Origin: Actinomycetota bacterium
GTDB taxonomy: Bacteria; Actinomycetota; Acidimicrobiia; Acidimicrobiales; Ilumatobacteraceae
Direction: 5' to 3'
DNA length: 59,739 bases
Assembly: GCA_016871395.1 (NCBI GenBank)
Contig: VFYV01000012.1
Span: forward strand, 1-59,739
The position numbers and the translations under genes are program-made. Positions 1 through 7,686 of the stretch are shown one piece after another. The notes under the pieces were generated by a model. That model saw nothing but the letters and a program-made list of their open reading frames with translations. It had not been told where the DNA came from and did not search any database. Positions within the stretch are counted from its first letter, which is position 1. Each line of letters opens with the position of its first letter.

Positions 1-1
1 G

Positions 2-87
2 TGCCCGGGGTGGGGTTTGAACCCACACTCCCCGTGAGGGGAAGGGGGGTTTAAGCCCCCCGCGTCTGCCAATTCCGCCACCCGGGC
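2..87 (-). tRNA. tRNA-Leu (anticodon UAA)
   Basis: Read on the minus strand, this folds as a class II tRNA. A 7-bp acceptor stem pairs GCCCGGG (81-87) with its complement at 3-9, and there is a D arm, a GGGGG/CCCCC anticodon stem, a variable arm around CCCCTCACGGGG and a TTCAAAC T-loop. The anticodon loop CTTAAAC gives UAA, which reads leucine UUA codons. The discriminator base is A at position 2; the next base is C, so an encoded CCA could continue beyond the left edge of the window. Confidence 0.95.
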
Positions 88-105
88 CCGGGGTCAGGCT
101 ACGAC

Positions 106-444
106 TCAGGCCACCTTGGTTTGCCCGGATTCGGAATCCTGCGCCACGAAGCCCAAAGCCAACCACATCTCGGCGCGCAAGCGGTCGGCCACCGGAGGCA
201 CCAACTGATTGGCCACCACCATTCCCTCGATCATGTCGGCCACCACCGCCACCCACGGTCGACCCTTCACCCGCACCGCCACCGTGGCCCCACCGTCCCA
301 ACGGCGCAACGAGCGATCGACGCCCAAGACGCGCGGCGGACAACGGAAACCGGGCACCAACAAACCCCGCAGCCGGGCCTCGTGGGCCATGGTGCGAGCG
401 GCATGTGCGAAGTTGACGGTGTTCGATTCCATGGGAAGAGTCAT
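106..444 (-). CDS. Small hypothetical protein, actinobacterial type
   Basis: This encodes 112 residues with no domain I can name. It has no signal peptide or membrane segment. The composition is normal for a cytoplasmic protein, with an Arg-rich centre (RCPPRVLGVDRSLRRWDGG) followed by a hydrophobic strand-like stretch VRVKGRPWVAVVADMIEGMVVANQL, given here only to describe its character. An internal Met at 432 is an alternative start. It lies between tRNA-Leu and a divergently transcribed nuclease. Its codon use and sense composition look genuine, but no function can be assigned. Confidence 0.6.
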   Translation of the reverse strand: MTLPMESNTVNFAHAARTMAHEARLRGLLVPGFRCPPRVLGVDRSLRRWDGGATVAVRVKGRPWVAVVADMIEGMVVANQLVPPVADRLRAEMWLALGFVAQDSESGQTKVA

Positions 445-511
445 CTTGCCAATGGGGTGTGGCGAGGAACACCGAAATGCGCACCCGCCTCGGAAACAGG
501 AGCAGACCCCC

Positions 512-517
512 TACAGT
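512..517 (+). promoter_or_regulatory. -10 element TACAGT, leaderless start of the nuclease
   Basis: TACAGT ends 7 nt before the ATG at 525, so the transcription start should coincide with the start codon. No Shine-Dalgarno sequence precedes the ATG. This supports the start at 525 over the longer frame that opens at 459. Confidence 0.5.
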
Positions 518-524
518 CGGCGCC

Positions 525-1463
525 ATGTCCGACGTCTACAACCCGGCCCAACAACGGGTCATCGACCTGTTGGGCCGCTCCGACGAGCGACCCCACATTC
601 CCGATGGACTGGCCGACGAACTGCGCGCCGAGATCGAGGAGGCCCTGAAGCCCTTCCACCCGGTCCTCCCCGACGGGAAGTCCTACGAAACCCGCTTCAC
701 CCTGACCAAGCGCGGCCTGAGCGACGTGCACTCGTGCGAGAAGTACTTCGTCGACGGCACCGGACCCTTCGAATGGTCGACCACCATCGCCAAGGGCACC
801 ATCGTTCACAAGGCCGTCGAAGTGTCCATCAACCTGCGTCACCCGACGCCTCCCGCGGATCTAGTCGAAGAAGCCGTCTCACGACTAGCCAACGACACCT
901 CGAAGGGCATCAGCGACTTCCTCACCACCCTCGACGAGTTCGGACGTGCCGAACTCATCGGCATCTGCACCGCCACCTTCACGCGCTTCACCGAGAACTT
1001 TCCCCCCATCAAGCGCACTTGGATCCCGCAGGTCGAGAGCCCCATCGCCCTGTCGCTGGCCGGTGGACGCGTTCGCATCAGCGGAAAGATCGACATCGCG
1101 CTCGGTCGCCCGCCCGACAAGGTGATTCTCGACATCAAGACCGGTGGGCGCGACCAATCGCACGCCGAGGACCTGCGCTTGTACGCCCTCATCGATCTGC
1201 TGTCCATCGGACACGCGCCGCGCAAAGTGGCCAGTTATTACATCGAAGACTCGGTGATCGAACAGGAAGACATCAACGAGGCGTCGTTGCGTTCCACCAC
1301 CCGACGTCTGCGCGACGGCCTCGTGCGGGCCATCGAGTTGCGAATCGGCAAGGTCGAGCCCGTTCTGCGACCAGGGAACAAGTGCCGGTGGTGTCTGCAC
1401 AACAACGATTGCCAGGCCGGTCTCGACTTCATGGCCGAGTTGGCCGAACGCGACGGTTGGTGA
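525..1463 (+). CDS. RecB-family PD-(D/E)XK nuclease with predicted 4Fe-4S cluster
   Basis: This is a 312-residue stand-alone nuclease domain of the Cas4/AddB-like type. The PD-(D/E)XK core is visible as H95 (TIVHKAVE), D190 (SGKID) and D203-x-K205 (ILDIKTGG), followed by a Q211...Y220 motif. Four cysteines are placed as in iron-sulfur nucleases: C71 before the core, then C287, C290 and C296 at the C-terminus (CRWCLHNNDC). The family cleaves or resects DNA ends in repair. No helicase, cas gene or addA partner is nearby, so its role is open. The start at 525 fits a leaderless promoter. It converges with the VOC gene with no gap between the stop codons. Confidence 0.85.
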   Translation: MSDVYNPAQQRVIDLLGRSDERPHIPDGLADELRAEIEEALKPFHPVLPDGKSYETRFTLTKRGLSDVHSCEKYFVDGTGPFEWSTTIAKGTIVHKAVEVSINLRHPTPPADLVEEAVSRLANDTSKGISDFLTTLDEFGRAELIGICTATFTRFTENFPPIKRTWIPQVESPIALSLAGGRVRISGKIDIALGRPPDKVILDIKTGGRDQSHAEDLRLYALIDLLSIGHAPRKVASYYIEDSVIEQEDINEASLRSTTRRLRDGLVRAIELRIGKVEPVLRPGNKCRWCLHNNDCQAGLDFMAELAERDGW

Positions 1464-2138
1464 TCAGCGAATGTGTGGCGTCATCAACGCCACCGGCAGC
1501 CCCAAGCCCACCTCGCGACGAATCGACGCGATTCGCCGTCCACTCTGAACCGCGTCGCGTGGCGAAGACACGACGTCGGGCCCCAACCACGACACCGTCT
1601 CGTCCAGATCTTCGACGACGAACACCACTCCCCACACCGACGCCGGCGTACTCACATCGACATCTGGTCGTTCGACCACCTCGAGGATGATGTCTCCGAC
1701 CCGGTGGAAGCCCTGACGAACTCCGCCTCCGGCGTCGCGGACACGCTTTCGCGGCGCACCGAGGCACCGGGCGATGCCTTCGCTCGTACGATCGAGCGAA
1801 CCAGTCATGATCACGATGTGATCGATGGCTGACACCCGCAGTCGATGACCAGGGTTCGCGACGGTGGCTGAGGTCGATGTCGACGGCACCAGCAACCATC
1901 GGGTGGCGATTCCGTCGACGTCGGCGGGTCCGACGGAGTCCGAGGCGAGCGTCCATCCCGTGACCGCCGACTCCGACGAGACAGAGATCTCGTCGACGAA
2001 ACGAAAACCCAGTCCGGCGACGGACATAACGGCCTGGGTGGAGGAATCCTCGATGACGAAACCCAACTCGGTCCACGCTTCGAGGGGACTACCGAGCCAC
2101 AGTTCGGCAACTCGGACGAATTCGGCGTGATCGGACAT
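1464..2138 (-). CDS. VOC (glyoxalase/dioxygenase fold) family protein
   Basis: This encodes 224 residues with two glyoxalase-like halves. The N-terminal half runs from the start to about residue 100. The C-terminal half opens with a typical beta strand (SAIDHIVIMTGSLDRTSEGIARCLG) and ends with IRREVGLGLPVALMT. VOC proteins bind a metal between paired modules and act as lyases, dioxygenases or binding proteins; here the N-terminal half looks degenerate and the substrate cannot be predicted. The start at 2138 was chosen because the longer frame up to 2516 runs antisense into neighbouring genes. It may be co-transcribed downstream of bL37 and the surface protein. Confidence 0.75.
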   Translation of the reverse strand: MSDHAEFVRVAELWLGSPLEAWTELGFVIEDSSTQAVMSVAGLGFRFVDEISVSSESAVTGWTLASDSVGPADVDGIATRWLLVPSTSTSATVANPGHRLRVSAIDHIVIMTGSLDRTSEGIARCLGAPRKRVRDAGGGVRQGFHRVGDIILEVVERPDVDVSTPASVWGVVFVVEDLDETVSWLGPDVVSSPRDAVQSGRRIASIRREVGLGLPVALMTPHIR

Positions 2139-2164
2139 GCACCCGTCCGGCCAAGAGGAAGAAC

Positions 2165-2251
2165 TCAGCCGCGACCCATGTTGGGGCGCTTGCCGTGATT
2201 CGCCTTGGAACGGCGGAGTCGGGCTTTGCGCTTCTTGGTCTTCTTCGACAT
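2165..2251 (-). CDS. Ribosomal protein bL37 homologue (28 aa)
   Basis: This micro-gene encodes 28 residues: a Lys/Arg-rich N-terminus (MSKKTKKRKARLRR), the block SKANHGKRPN at residues 15-24, then MGRG. The SKANHGKRPN block is the hallmark of bL37, a tiny large-subunit protein first recognised in mycobacterial ribosome structures. Its net charge is extremely positive, as expected for a peptide threaded through rRNA. The start at 2251 lies 9 nt after a TAGCCT -10 element. It is far below normal ORF-length cut-offs and would usually be missed. It could in principle be chance, but the exact motif match makes that unlikely. Confidence 0.9.
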   Translation of the reverse strand: MSKKTKKRKARLRRSKANHGKRPNMGRG

Positions 2252-2260
2252 AAGTTCCGA

Positions 2261-2266
2261 AGGCTA
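2261..2266 (-). promoter_or_regulatory. -10 element TAGCCT for bL37
   Basis: On the minus strand TAGCCT lies 9 nt before the bL37 ATG, implying a leader of only 2-3 nt. The hexamer's first three bases are the TAG stop codon of the upstream surface-protein gene, so bL37 has its own promoter inside the end of that gene. Confidence 0.45.
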
Positions 2267-2842
2267 CCGCACGATTCGCGGGAAAGGACATGCCGCCGCC
2301 ACGGTCCGCGGACGATCCGCACCGCGCAGACGACGGACGAACCACCCTGCCACCAGCGCCAGAACCGCCGCCACTGGCAGGACCAGAGAAGTCGGCCCGG
2401 TGACCGCCAAGGGCCGCGCCGGATCGGCCGCGGAGAAGGGTTCGGTCATCTCCGACCCCGGTTGCTCCGCGGTGTCGGACACCACGATCACGTCGGAAGC
2501 GTCGCCAGAGGAGCACGGACCCGAGATCGGACTCTCGGCCGCGAACGACACCGCGGTGGCGCCTTCGGGCAACGCAACGGTCGCGATTCCGTCTGGTCCG
2601 GTGACCAAAACCGTCGGTGGATACTCGGCGTCGGTGCCCGAGAAGACGGCGAACACCTGGTGACCGACGAGTGGCTCGTCATCGAGATGCAGACGAGCCG
2701 TAGCCTCACGATCTTCACTCAGGGTTCCGACGATTGAGTAGGTGATACACGGCATCGACTCGGCCGAGGCGGGCGACATCTGACCGAGGAACGACAACGG
2801 CACGAGTGACAGGACGCAGGCGACGAAGACGCGATGATTCAT
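2264..2842 (-). CDS. Secreted cell-wall protein with LAVTG sorting motif
   Basis: This 192-residue exported protein starts with a signal peptide (about residues 1-27, MNHRVFVACVLSLVPLSF...SPASA). A beta-rich ectodomain follows with two cysteines (C32 and C110) that could form a disulfide. At the C-terminus LAVTG (145-149) precedes a hydrophobic span (about 151-168) and a positive RRLRG stop. This is a sortase sorting signal of the LAxTG type, recognised by class E sortases in actinobacteria. No sortase gene is in the window. An unusual further tail of about 20 residues follows the positive cluster. The start at 2842 was chosen for the signal peptide; the frame is open further upstream. Confidence 0.75.
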   Translation of the reverse strand: MNHRVFVACVLSLVPLSFLGQMSPASAESMPCITYSIVGTLSEDREATARLHLDDEPLVGHQVFAVFSGTDAEYPPTVLVTGPDGIATVALPEGATAVSFAAESPISGPCSSGDASDVIVVSDTAEQPGSEMTEPFSAADPARPLAVTGPTSLVLPVAAVLALVAGWFVRRLRGADRPRTVAAACPFPRIVR

Positions 2843-2899
2843 GCAGTCGGGTGTGCGACGAAACGCCCGCACCGACACGGTTCGAGGAGGGCGCGTCGC

Positions 2900-2905
2900 T
2901 AGCCT
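2900..2905 (+). promoter_or_regulatory. -10 element TAGCCT upstream of ychF
   Basis: TAGCCT lies 10 nt before the ychF ATG at 2916. A transcript from here would have a leader of about 3-4 nt and no room for a Shine-Dalgarno sequence. Confidence 0.4.
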
Positions 2906-2915
2906 TCCCCCGGTC

Positions 2916-4004
2916 ATGGAACGTTTCGGCCTGGTCGGCCTCCCGAACGCGGGCAAGAGCTCTCTGTACAACGCGCTCACCGGAGGTGGGGCCTTGGCCG
3001 CCCCCTACGCCTTCGCCACGAAAGACCCCAACATCGGTGTGGCCAAGGTGCCCGACGATCGTCTCGACCGTTTGGGCGTGATGTCGAAATCCAAAAACAT
3101 CATCCACGCCTCCGTTCAGGTGGTGGACATCGGTGGTCTGGTCGAAGGTGCGAGCAAGGGCGAAGGACTGGGCAACAAGTTCCTGGCCAACATCCGCGAG
3201 GTCGACGCCATCGTGTTGGTGCTGCGTGCCTTCGCGGACGACGACGTGCCCGGATCGAGCGACCCCCTCGACCACCTGCGCGTGGTCGAGATCGAATTGG
3301 CCCTCGCCGATCTGGAGACGGTCGAGAAACGCCTCGCGCAGGCCACCCGACAGGCCAAACTCGACAAGGGTGCGGCATCAGAACTCGAGGCTCTGCAGGC
3401 CGCGTACGAGTCGCTCAGCGAGGGTCGGCCCCTGTATCGCGCGGGCCTCAAACCCGAGTGGCGCGAGACGCTGAAGCCGTATTTCCTCCTCACCAATCGT
3501 TCGGTGCTCGCGGTCGTGAACGTGGGTGAGAACGATCTCGACGAGATCCCCGTGGTCGAGCAACGCGTGCGCGAGGAGTTCTCCTCGGCCGGCGACAACG
3601 TCGAGGTCATCGGCATGTGCGTGCAGTTGGAGGCCGAGGCCGCCACCATCGTCGATCCGGTGGAGCGTGCCGAGATGCTCGAGGGCTTCGGATTGGGCGA
3701 GGGGGCGTTGTTCCGCATGGTGCGCAGCGCGTACCACCTCCTCGGATTGCGGACGTACTTCACCACCGGCGAGAAAGAGACGAGGGCCTGGACCTTCTAC
3801 GCGGGTTCCAACGCCCCCGAGTGCGCCGGTCGAATCCACACCGACTTCCAACGTGGTTTCATCAAGGCCGAAGTCATCCGCTGGGACGAGTTGCTCGATA
3901 TCGGCTCGTGGACCAAGGGCAAGGACCTCGGCAAGATCCGCATCGAAGGCAAGGAATACCACCCCGTCGACGGTGACGTGATGGAGTTCCGCTTCAACGT
4001 CTGA
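2916..4004 (+). CDS. ychF: Redox-regulated ATPase YchF (Obg-like)
   Basis: At 362 residues this has the standard YchF length. Residue 1 begins directly with the P-loop region ([12 protein letters not shown]). A G3-like [10 protein letters not shown] follows. In place of the GTPase NKxD motif it has NVGE, the change that makes YchF prefer ATP. A coiled-coil insertion lies around residues 120-190, and the C-terminal TGS domain ends in [11 protein letters not shown]. YchF binds the ribosome and is linked to stress and translation control. It is followed after 19 nt by a DUF192 gene with a GGAGG ribosome-binding site, so the two and rsmI probably form one operon. Confidence 0.97.
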   Translation: MERFGLVGLPNAGKSSLYNALTGGGALAAPYAFATKDPNIGVAKVPDDRLDRLGVMSKSKNIIHASVQVVDIGGLVEGASKGEGLGNKFLANIREVDAIVLVLRAFADDDVPGSSDPLDHLRVVEIELALADLETVEKRLAQATRQAKLDKGAASELEALQAAYESLSEGRPLYRAGLKPEWRETLKPYFLLTNRSVLAVVNVGENDLDEIPVVEQRVREEFSSAGDNVEVIGMCVQLEAEAATIVDPVERAEMLEGFGLGEGALFRMVRSAYHLLGLRTYFTTGEKETRAWTFYAGSNAPECAGRIHTDFQRGFIKAEVIRWDELLDIGSWTKGKDLGKIRIEGKEYHPVDGDVMEFRFNV

Positions 4005-4023
4005 GAGCAACGGAGGCAATCGC

Positions 4024-4383
4024 GTGACCGAACCGACGGCATGGTTGATGAGCGAGGGGCGTGTGATGGCCAGTGCCGTCGTCGCCGAATCATCGACCGA
4101 TCGTCGCCGCGGTTTGCGTGGCCGAGGCGAATACGCCGGAGCGTTCGTCCTACCCTCCTGTCGCTGGATACACACGATCGGAATGCGCTTCGATCTCGAC
4201 GTCGCCTACCTGGATTCGGAGGCTCGCGTCGTCAAGACCGTTCGCATGAGACGACACCGACTCGGGGCGCCGGTGCTCAACGCCCGCACCGTGGTCGAGG
4301 CCCAAGGAGGCTCGTTCGCCCGTTGGGGTCTGCGGGTCGGAGACGTGATCGAGATTCGCACGAACAGCAGTGACGCACGATGA
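4024..4383 (+). CDS. DUF192 family protein
   Basis: This encodes 119 residues of the DUF192 family. The central pattern of the family is present: a helix with RRRGLRGR, then GAFVLPSCRWIHTIGMRFDLD and VAYLD, and the C-terminal GSFARWGLRVGDVIEI. The function of the family is unknown; many members are exported, but this one has no signal peptide. Translation starts at GTG 4024, 8 nt after GGAGG. The stop overlaps the rsmI start as ATGA, so the two are translationally coupled. Confidence 0.85.
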   Translation: MTEPTAWLMSEGRVMASAVVAESSTDRRRGLRGRGEYAGAFVLPSCRWIHTIGMRFDLDVAYLDSEARVVKTVRMRRHRLGAPVLNARTVVEAQGGSFARWGLRVGDVIEIRTNSSDAR

Positions 4384-5225
4384 GTCGACTCGTTCTCGTC
4401 GCCACCCCCATCGGGAACATGTCCGATGCCTCGCCGCGAGCGATCAAAGAGTTGACCGCGGCCGGGCTGGTGTGCTGCGAGGACACCCGACGAACCGGGG
4501 TGATGCTCAAGAACCTCGGCATCGACGCCACACTCATGCGCGTCGACGAGCACACCGAGCACGCCTCCATCCCCCGCGTCATCGACGCCCTCGACGAGGG
4601 TCGCGACGTGTGCCTGGTCACCGATGCCGGCACGCCGGGCATCAGCGATCCGGGTGAACGATTGGTACGGGCGGTGTCGCTCACGTCCCACGTCGTCACC
4701 GCCGTCCCCGGTCCCGCCGCCCTCGTGATGGCTCTCGTCATCAGCGGACTTCCCTCCGGTCGCTTCGTCTTCGACGGCTTCCTCCCCCGCGGCGGCCCGG
4801 AACGGCAACGATCCATCGCCGATCTGGCTCGTGAGCGACGAACCACGGTTCTGTACGAAGCACCACATCGGTTGAATCGAACACTCGACGACCTGTTCGT
4901 CACCCTCGGCGGCCAGCGTCGCATCGTGGTCACCCGCGAAATGACGAAGATTCACGAGGAGGTCTGGCGTGGCACCCTGGCCGACGCCGTCACCCATTTC
5001 GCCGGAATCGAACCCAAGGGCGAATTCGTTCTGGTCGTCGATGGTGCCTCCGACGAGCCAGCAGCCTCCGCCGATGACATCGATCGAATGTTGCTGGCCG
5101 AATTGGCCGCGGGCGTGAGCGTGCGTGACGCCACCAGCGTGGTGACCGAACTCACCGGAGCTTCGAAGAAAGTGGTTTACAACCGCGCTCTCGAGTTGTC
5201 CGAGAGCGACGACAACCGCACCTGA
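4380..5225 (+). CDS. rsmI: 16S rRNA 2'-O-ribose C1402 methyltransferase RsmI
   Basis: This 281-residue protein methylates the 2'-OH of C1402 in the decoding centre of 16S rRNA, using SAM. It belongs to the tetrapyrrole-methylase fold, with the typical opening LVLVATPIGNMSD, CEDTRRTGVML, VTDAGTPGISDPG and the mid-domain YEAPHRL. The C-terminal extension ends in ASKKVVYNRALEL, the usual RsmI tail. It overlaps DUF192 by 4 nt. In Bacillus and Mycobacterium rsmI sits just upstream of metG/metS, as here, except that a thioesterase gene on the other strand has come in between. Confidence 0.95.
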   Translation: MSRLVLVATPIGNMSDASPRAIKELTAAGLVCCEDTRRTGVMLKNLGIDATLMRVDEHTEHASIPRVIDALDEGRDVCLVTDAGTPGISDPGERLVRAVSLTSHVVTAVPGPAALVMALVISGLPSGRFVFDGFLPRGGPERQRSIADLARERRTTVLYEAPHRLNRTLDDLFVTLGGQRRIVVTREMTKIHEEVWRGTLADAVTHFAGIEPKGEFVLVVDGASDEPAASADDIDRMLLAELAAGVSVRDATSVVTELTGASKKVVYNRALELSESDDNRT

Positions 5226-5232
5226 ACGACGA

Positions 5233-6072
5233 TCATCCGCGCGGGACCAGGGCCAACTGTCGACTCTGCGCCACCAGTACCCCGTTCGAGTCCCACATCT
5301 CACCGTCCTCCTCGAGCAAGCCGTTCTGCACGAATCGGGTCTCGAAGAAACACGCCACCGGCCCCGGAGCCGGAGTGGCGCGCACGTGGACCGTCAATTC
5401 GACGGTAGGCACCCAGGCCGCGGGTAAATCGATGTTGAATACCGCCGGAGGAAAGGCGTCCGACGCCAGCAGCAGGGCCGTCGAGTCGATCGGTCGATCG
5501 TCGGCGAAGGCGAACCAGCCGCGCATCGTTGCCCGTCCTGACGGTGTGCCAGATCGGAAAGCGATGTCCTCGGCTTGGCCACGGGTGGCCAGTCGCCCGT
5601 GGATGTGAGCGAAGTCGTTCACCGACGTGGCCGACATCAGGATGCATTCATCGAACTTCGCGATGCTCGGCACCGACCGTTGCATCGCCGAGGGGCCGCC
5701 GGGGCCGCCGGCCAGATCGCCGACGGTGGCCAGCACGCGGATGACCTCCTTCTCCCCTCCGACGCCGTCACGAAGGAAGAGGCTCGCGGTCACCGTGGCG
5801 AAACGACGACCCGCCCGCACCGGAACGACTTCGACACGCGCCTCTCCAGCAGGACACGGGGCGAGGTAATGCGCCGTGATCGTGACGCAATCGGGTCGTC
5901 CGGTAGCCATGGAAGTCGCGCGCCCAACGAGCGCCATCAGATATCCCCCGTTGGCGTTACCCGAAATGTCCCACCCCGGATGTACACGCGTGGCGAAGTG
6001 ATGCACTCCGTCGACCACCTCGATCGGTTCCATCGTCGTGGCCACGTCGAACTCGAAGGGACGGTTCTGCAC
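5233..6072 (-). CDS. Acyl-CoA thioesterase family protein (double hot-dog)
   Basis: This 279-residue protein resembles the TesB-like/4HBT_3 double hot-dog thioesterases. The first half carries GWDISGNANGGYLMALVGRA and a TITAHYLAPCPAGEA strand; the second half has the second hot-dog with MRGWFAF and VPTVELTVHVR, then WDSNGVLVAQSRQLALV at the end. The family hydrolyses acyl-CoA to fatty acid and CoA in the cytoplasm; chain preference cannot be read from the sequence. It is a single-gene unit starting at GTG 6072, 6 nt after TAGGTT, and runs divergently from metG. Confidence 0.8.
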   Translation of the reverse strand: MQNRPFEFDVATTMEPIEVVDGVHHFATRVHPGWDISGNANGGYLMALVGRATSMATGRPDCVTITAHYLAPCPAGEARVEVVPVRAGRRFATVTASLFLRDGVGGEKEVIRVLATVGDLAGGPGGPSAMQRSVPSIAKFDECILMSATSVNDFAHIHGRLATRGQAEDIAFRSGTPSGRATMRGWFAFADDRPIDSTALLLASDAFPPAVFNIDLPAAWVPTVELTVHVRATPAPGPVACFFETRFVQNGLLEEDGEMWDSNGVLVAQSRQLALVPRG

Positions 6073-6078
6073 GAGGTC

Positions 6079-6084
6079 AACCTA
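6079..6084 (-). promoter_or_regulatory. -10 element TAGGTT, leaderless thioesterase start
   Basis: On the minus strand TAGGTT is followed by 6 nt and then the GTG start at 6072. No Shine-Dalgarno sequence is present. Confidence 0.5.
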
Positions 6085-6151
6085 GGAACGGGCGGCGTGA
6101 ACAACCAATTCCTGTTCGTTAATGCCACCCGTTCCTCCGGGGGATCGTCGG

Positions 6152-6157
6152 TAGCCT
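6152..6157 (+). promoter_or_regulatory. -10 element TAGCCT, leaderless metG start
   Basis: TAGCCT is followed by 7 nt and then the GTG start of metG at 6165, with no Shine-Dalgarno sequence. It probably drives metG-tatD and perhaps the genes beyond. Confidence 0.55.
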
Positions 6158-6164
6158 GACGGGC

Positions 6165-7679
6165 GTGTCCGACCCCCGCGCTTTCTACGCGACCACTCCC
6201 ATCTATTACGTCAACGCCAAACCACACCTCGGACACGCGTACACCACGATCATCGGCGACGCCCTGTGCCGGTGGCACCGACTTCTCGGAGACGACGTGC
6301 ACTTCCTCACGGGCACCGACGAGCACGGTCTCAAGATCCAGCAGGCCGCCGACGCCGCCGGTATGGCCCCGCAAGCCTTCGCTGATTCCATCGCACCGCT
6401 GTTCGCCGACGCCTGGAAGCGTCTGAAGATCTCCAACAACGACTTCATTCGCACCACCGAGACGCGCCACCGCTCGGGAGTACAGAAGTTGCTCCAGGCC
6501 TGCTACGACAATGGCGACATCGAAATCGACACCTACCGAGGCCTCTACTGCGTGGCCTGCGAGGCCTACTTCACCGAAGACGATCTCGTGGGAGGCAACT
6601 GTCCGATCCACGAGAAGCCCGTCGAACAGGTCGAGGAGGAGAACTACTTCTTCCGACTCAGTCGTTACAGCGACCGCCTGCTGCAGTGGTATGCCGACCA
6701 TCCCGGCGCCATCGTTCCCGACCACCGCATGAACGAGGTCATCGGCTTCATCAAGCAGGGCCTGCTCGACTTCAGTATCAGCCGCACCAGCTTCTCGTGG
6801 GGGATTCCGCTGCCGTGGAACGACGAGCACGTCACCTACGTGTGGTTCGACGCGCTCGCCAACTACATCACGGCAATCGGATACGGAACCGAGCAAGAGA
6901 AATTCGATCGCCATTGGCCGGTCGACTTCCACGTGATCGGCAAGGACATCATCCGATTCCACTGCGTGTACTGGCCCGCCATGCTCATGTCGGCCGGCCT
7001 CGAGCCTCCCAAAGGTTGGGCCGTCGGCGGATGGCTACTCGTGGGTGGCGAGAAGATGTCCAAGACCACCGGCAACGTCGTGAATCCGCTCGATCTCATC
7101 GACGACATCGGCGTCGACGGCCTCCGCTACTACGTGCTGGCCGACACCCCCTTCGGCGCCGACGGTGACTTCACGTACGAGGGACTGATCGGCCGTTACA
7201 ACAGCGACCTCGCCAACAACCTGGGCAATCTGCTCAGCCGGGTGGCCACGGTGGTGGGCAAGAAGTGCACCGGAATCGGTCCGCGTCCCCGTCTCGACAG
7301 CCCTCTGGCCGAGATCGCGGCCAACGCGGTGGCCGAGACCACGGCCCGCTGGAACGAGGTGCAACCCAGTCGCGCACTCGAGGCCACCTGGCAACTCATC
7401 CGCGCCACCAACGCCCACCTGGAGAGCAACGAACCGTGGAAGGCCGAGCCCGGCAACGAAGTGGACGCCGTCATGGGCGACGCACTGGAGGCACTGCGTA
7501 TCGTGGCGATACTCGCATCGCCGGCCGTTCCCGACACCGCTCAGGTGGTGTGGGAACGGATCGGAATGAGTGGTGCCGTGGCCGACCAACGACTTCCCCT
7601 CGCCGCGACGTGGGGTGGGTACCCCGGCGGGGCCTGCGTGACCAAGGGCGAGCCTCTCTTCCCCCGCCGACAACTCTGA
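6165..7679 (+). CDS. metG: Methionyl-tRNA synthetase
   Basis: This 504-residue class I synthetase charges tRNA-Met. The HIGH signature appears as PHLGHAY (residues 20-26) and the KMSKS loop as KMSKT near residue 298. The zinc-knuckle region is reduced: CVAC and, 14 residues on, CPIHEK. The anticodon-binding helical domain follows, and the protein stops before any C-terminal EMAP/tRNA-binding domain, as in the short actinobacterial form. Translation starts at GTG, apparently leaderless. tatD follows after 7 nt. Confidence 0.97.
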   Translation: MSDPRAFYATTPIYYVNAKPHLGHAYTTIIGDALCRWHRLLGDDVHFLTGTDEHGLKIQQAADAAGMAPQAFADSIAPLFADAWKRLKISNNDFIRTTETRHRSGVQKLLQACYDNGDIEIDTYRGLYCVACEAYFTEDDLVGGNCPIHEKPVEQVEEENYFFRLSRYSDRLLQWYADHPGAIVPDHRMNEVIGFIKQGLLDFSISRTSFSWGIPLPWNDEHVTYVWFDALANYITAIGYGTEQEKFDRHWPVDFHVIGKDIIRFHCVYWPAMLMSAGLEPPKGWAVGGWLLVGGEKMSKTTGNVVNPLDLIDDIGVDGLRYYVLADTPFGADGDFTYEGLIGRYNSDLANNLGNLLSRVATVVGKKCTGIGPRPRLDSPLAEIAANAVAETTARWNEVQPSRALEATWQLIRATNAHLESNEPWKAEPGNEVDAVMGDALEALRIVAILASPAVPDTAQVVWERIGMSGAVADQRLPLAATWGGYPGGACVTKGEPLFPRRQL

Positions 7680-7686
7680 TCACCTC

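Noticed and set aside
525-1463. Cas4 of a CRISPR-Cas system
   Set aside because: The fold and cysteines are Cas4-like, but there are no repeats, cas1/cas2 or effector genes anywhere in the window.
209-1690. 493-codon open frame on the plus strand
   Set aside because: It is an Arg/His/Pro-rich shadow of the 4Fe-4S nuclease and neighbours in another frame, with no domain.
4206-5303. 365-codon open frame on the minus strand
   Set aside because: Antisense shadow of rsmI; biased composition and no recognisable fold.
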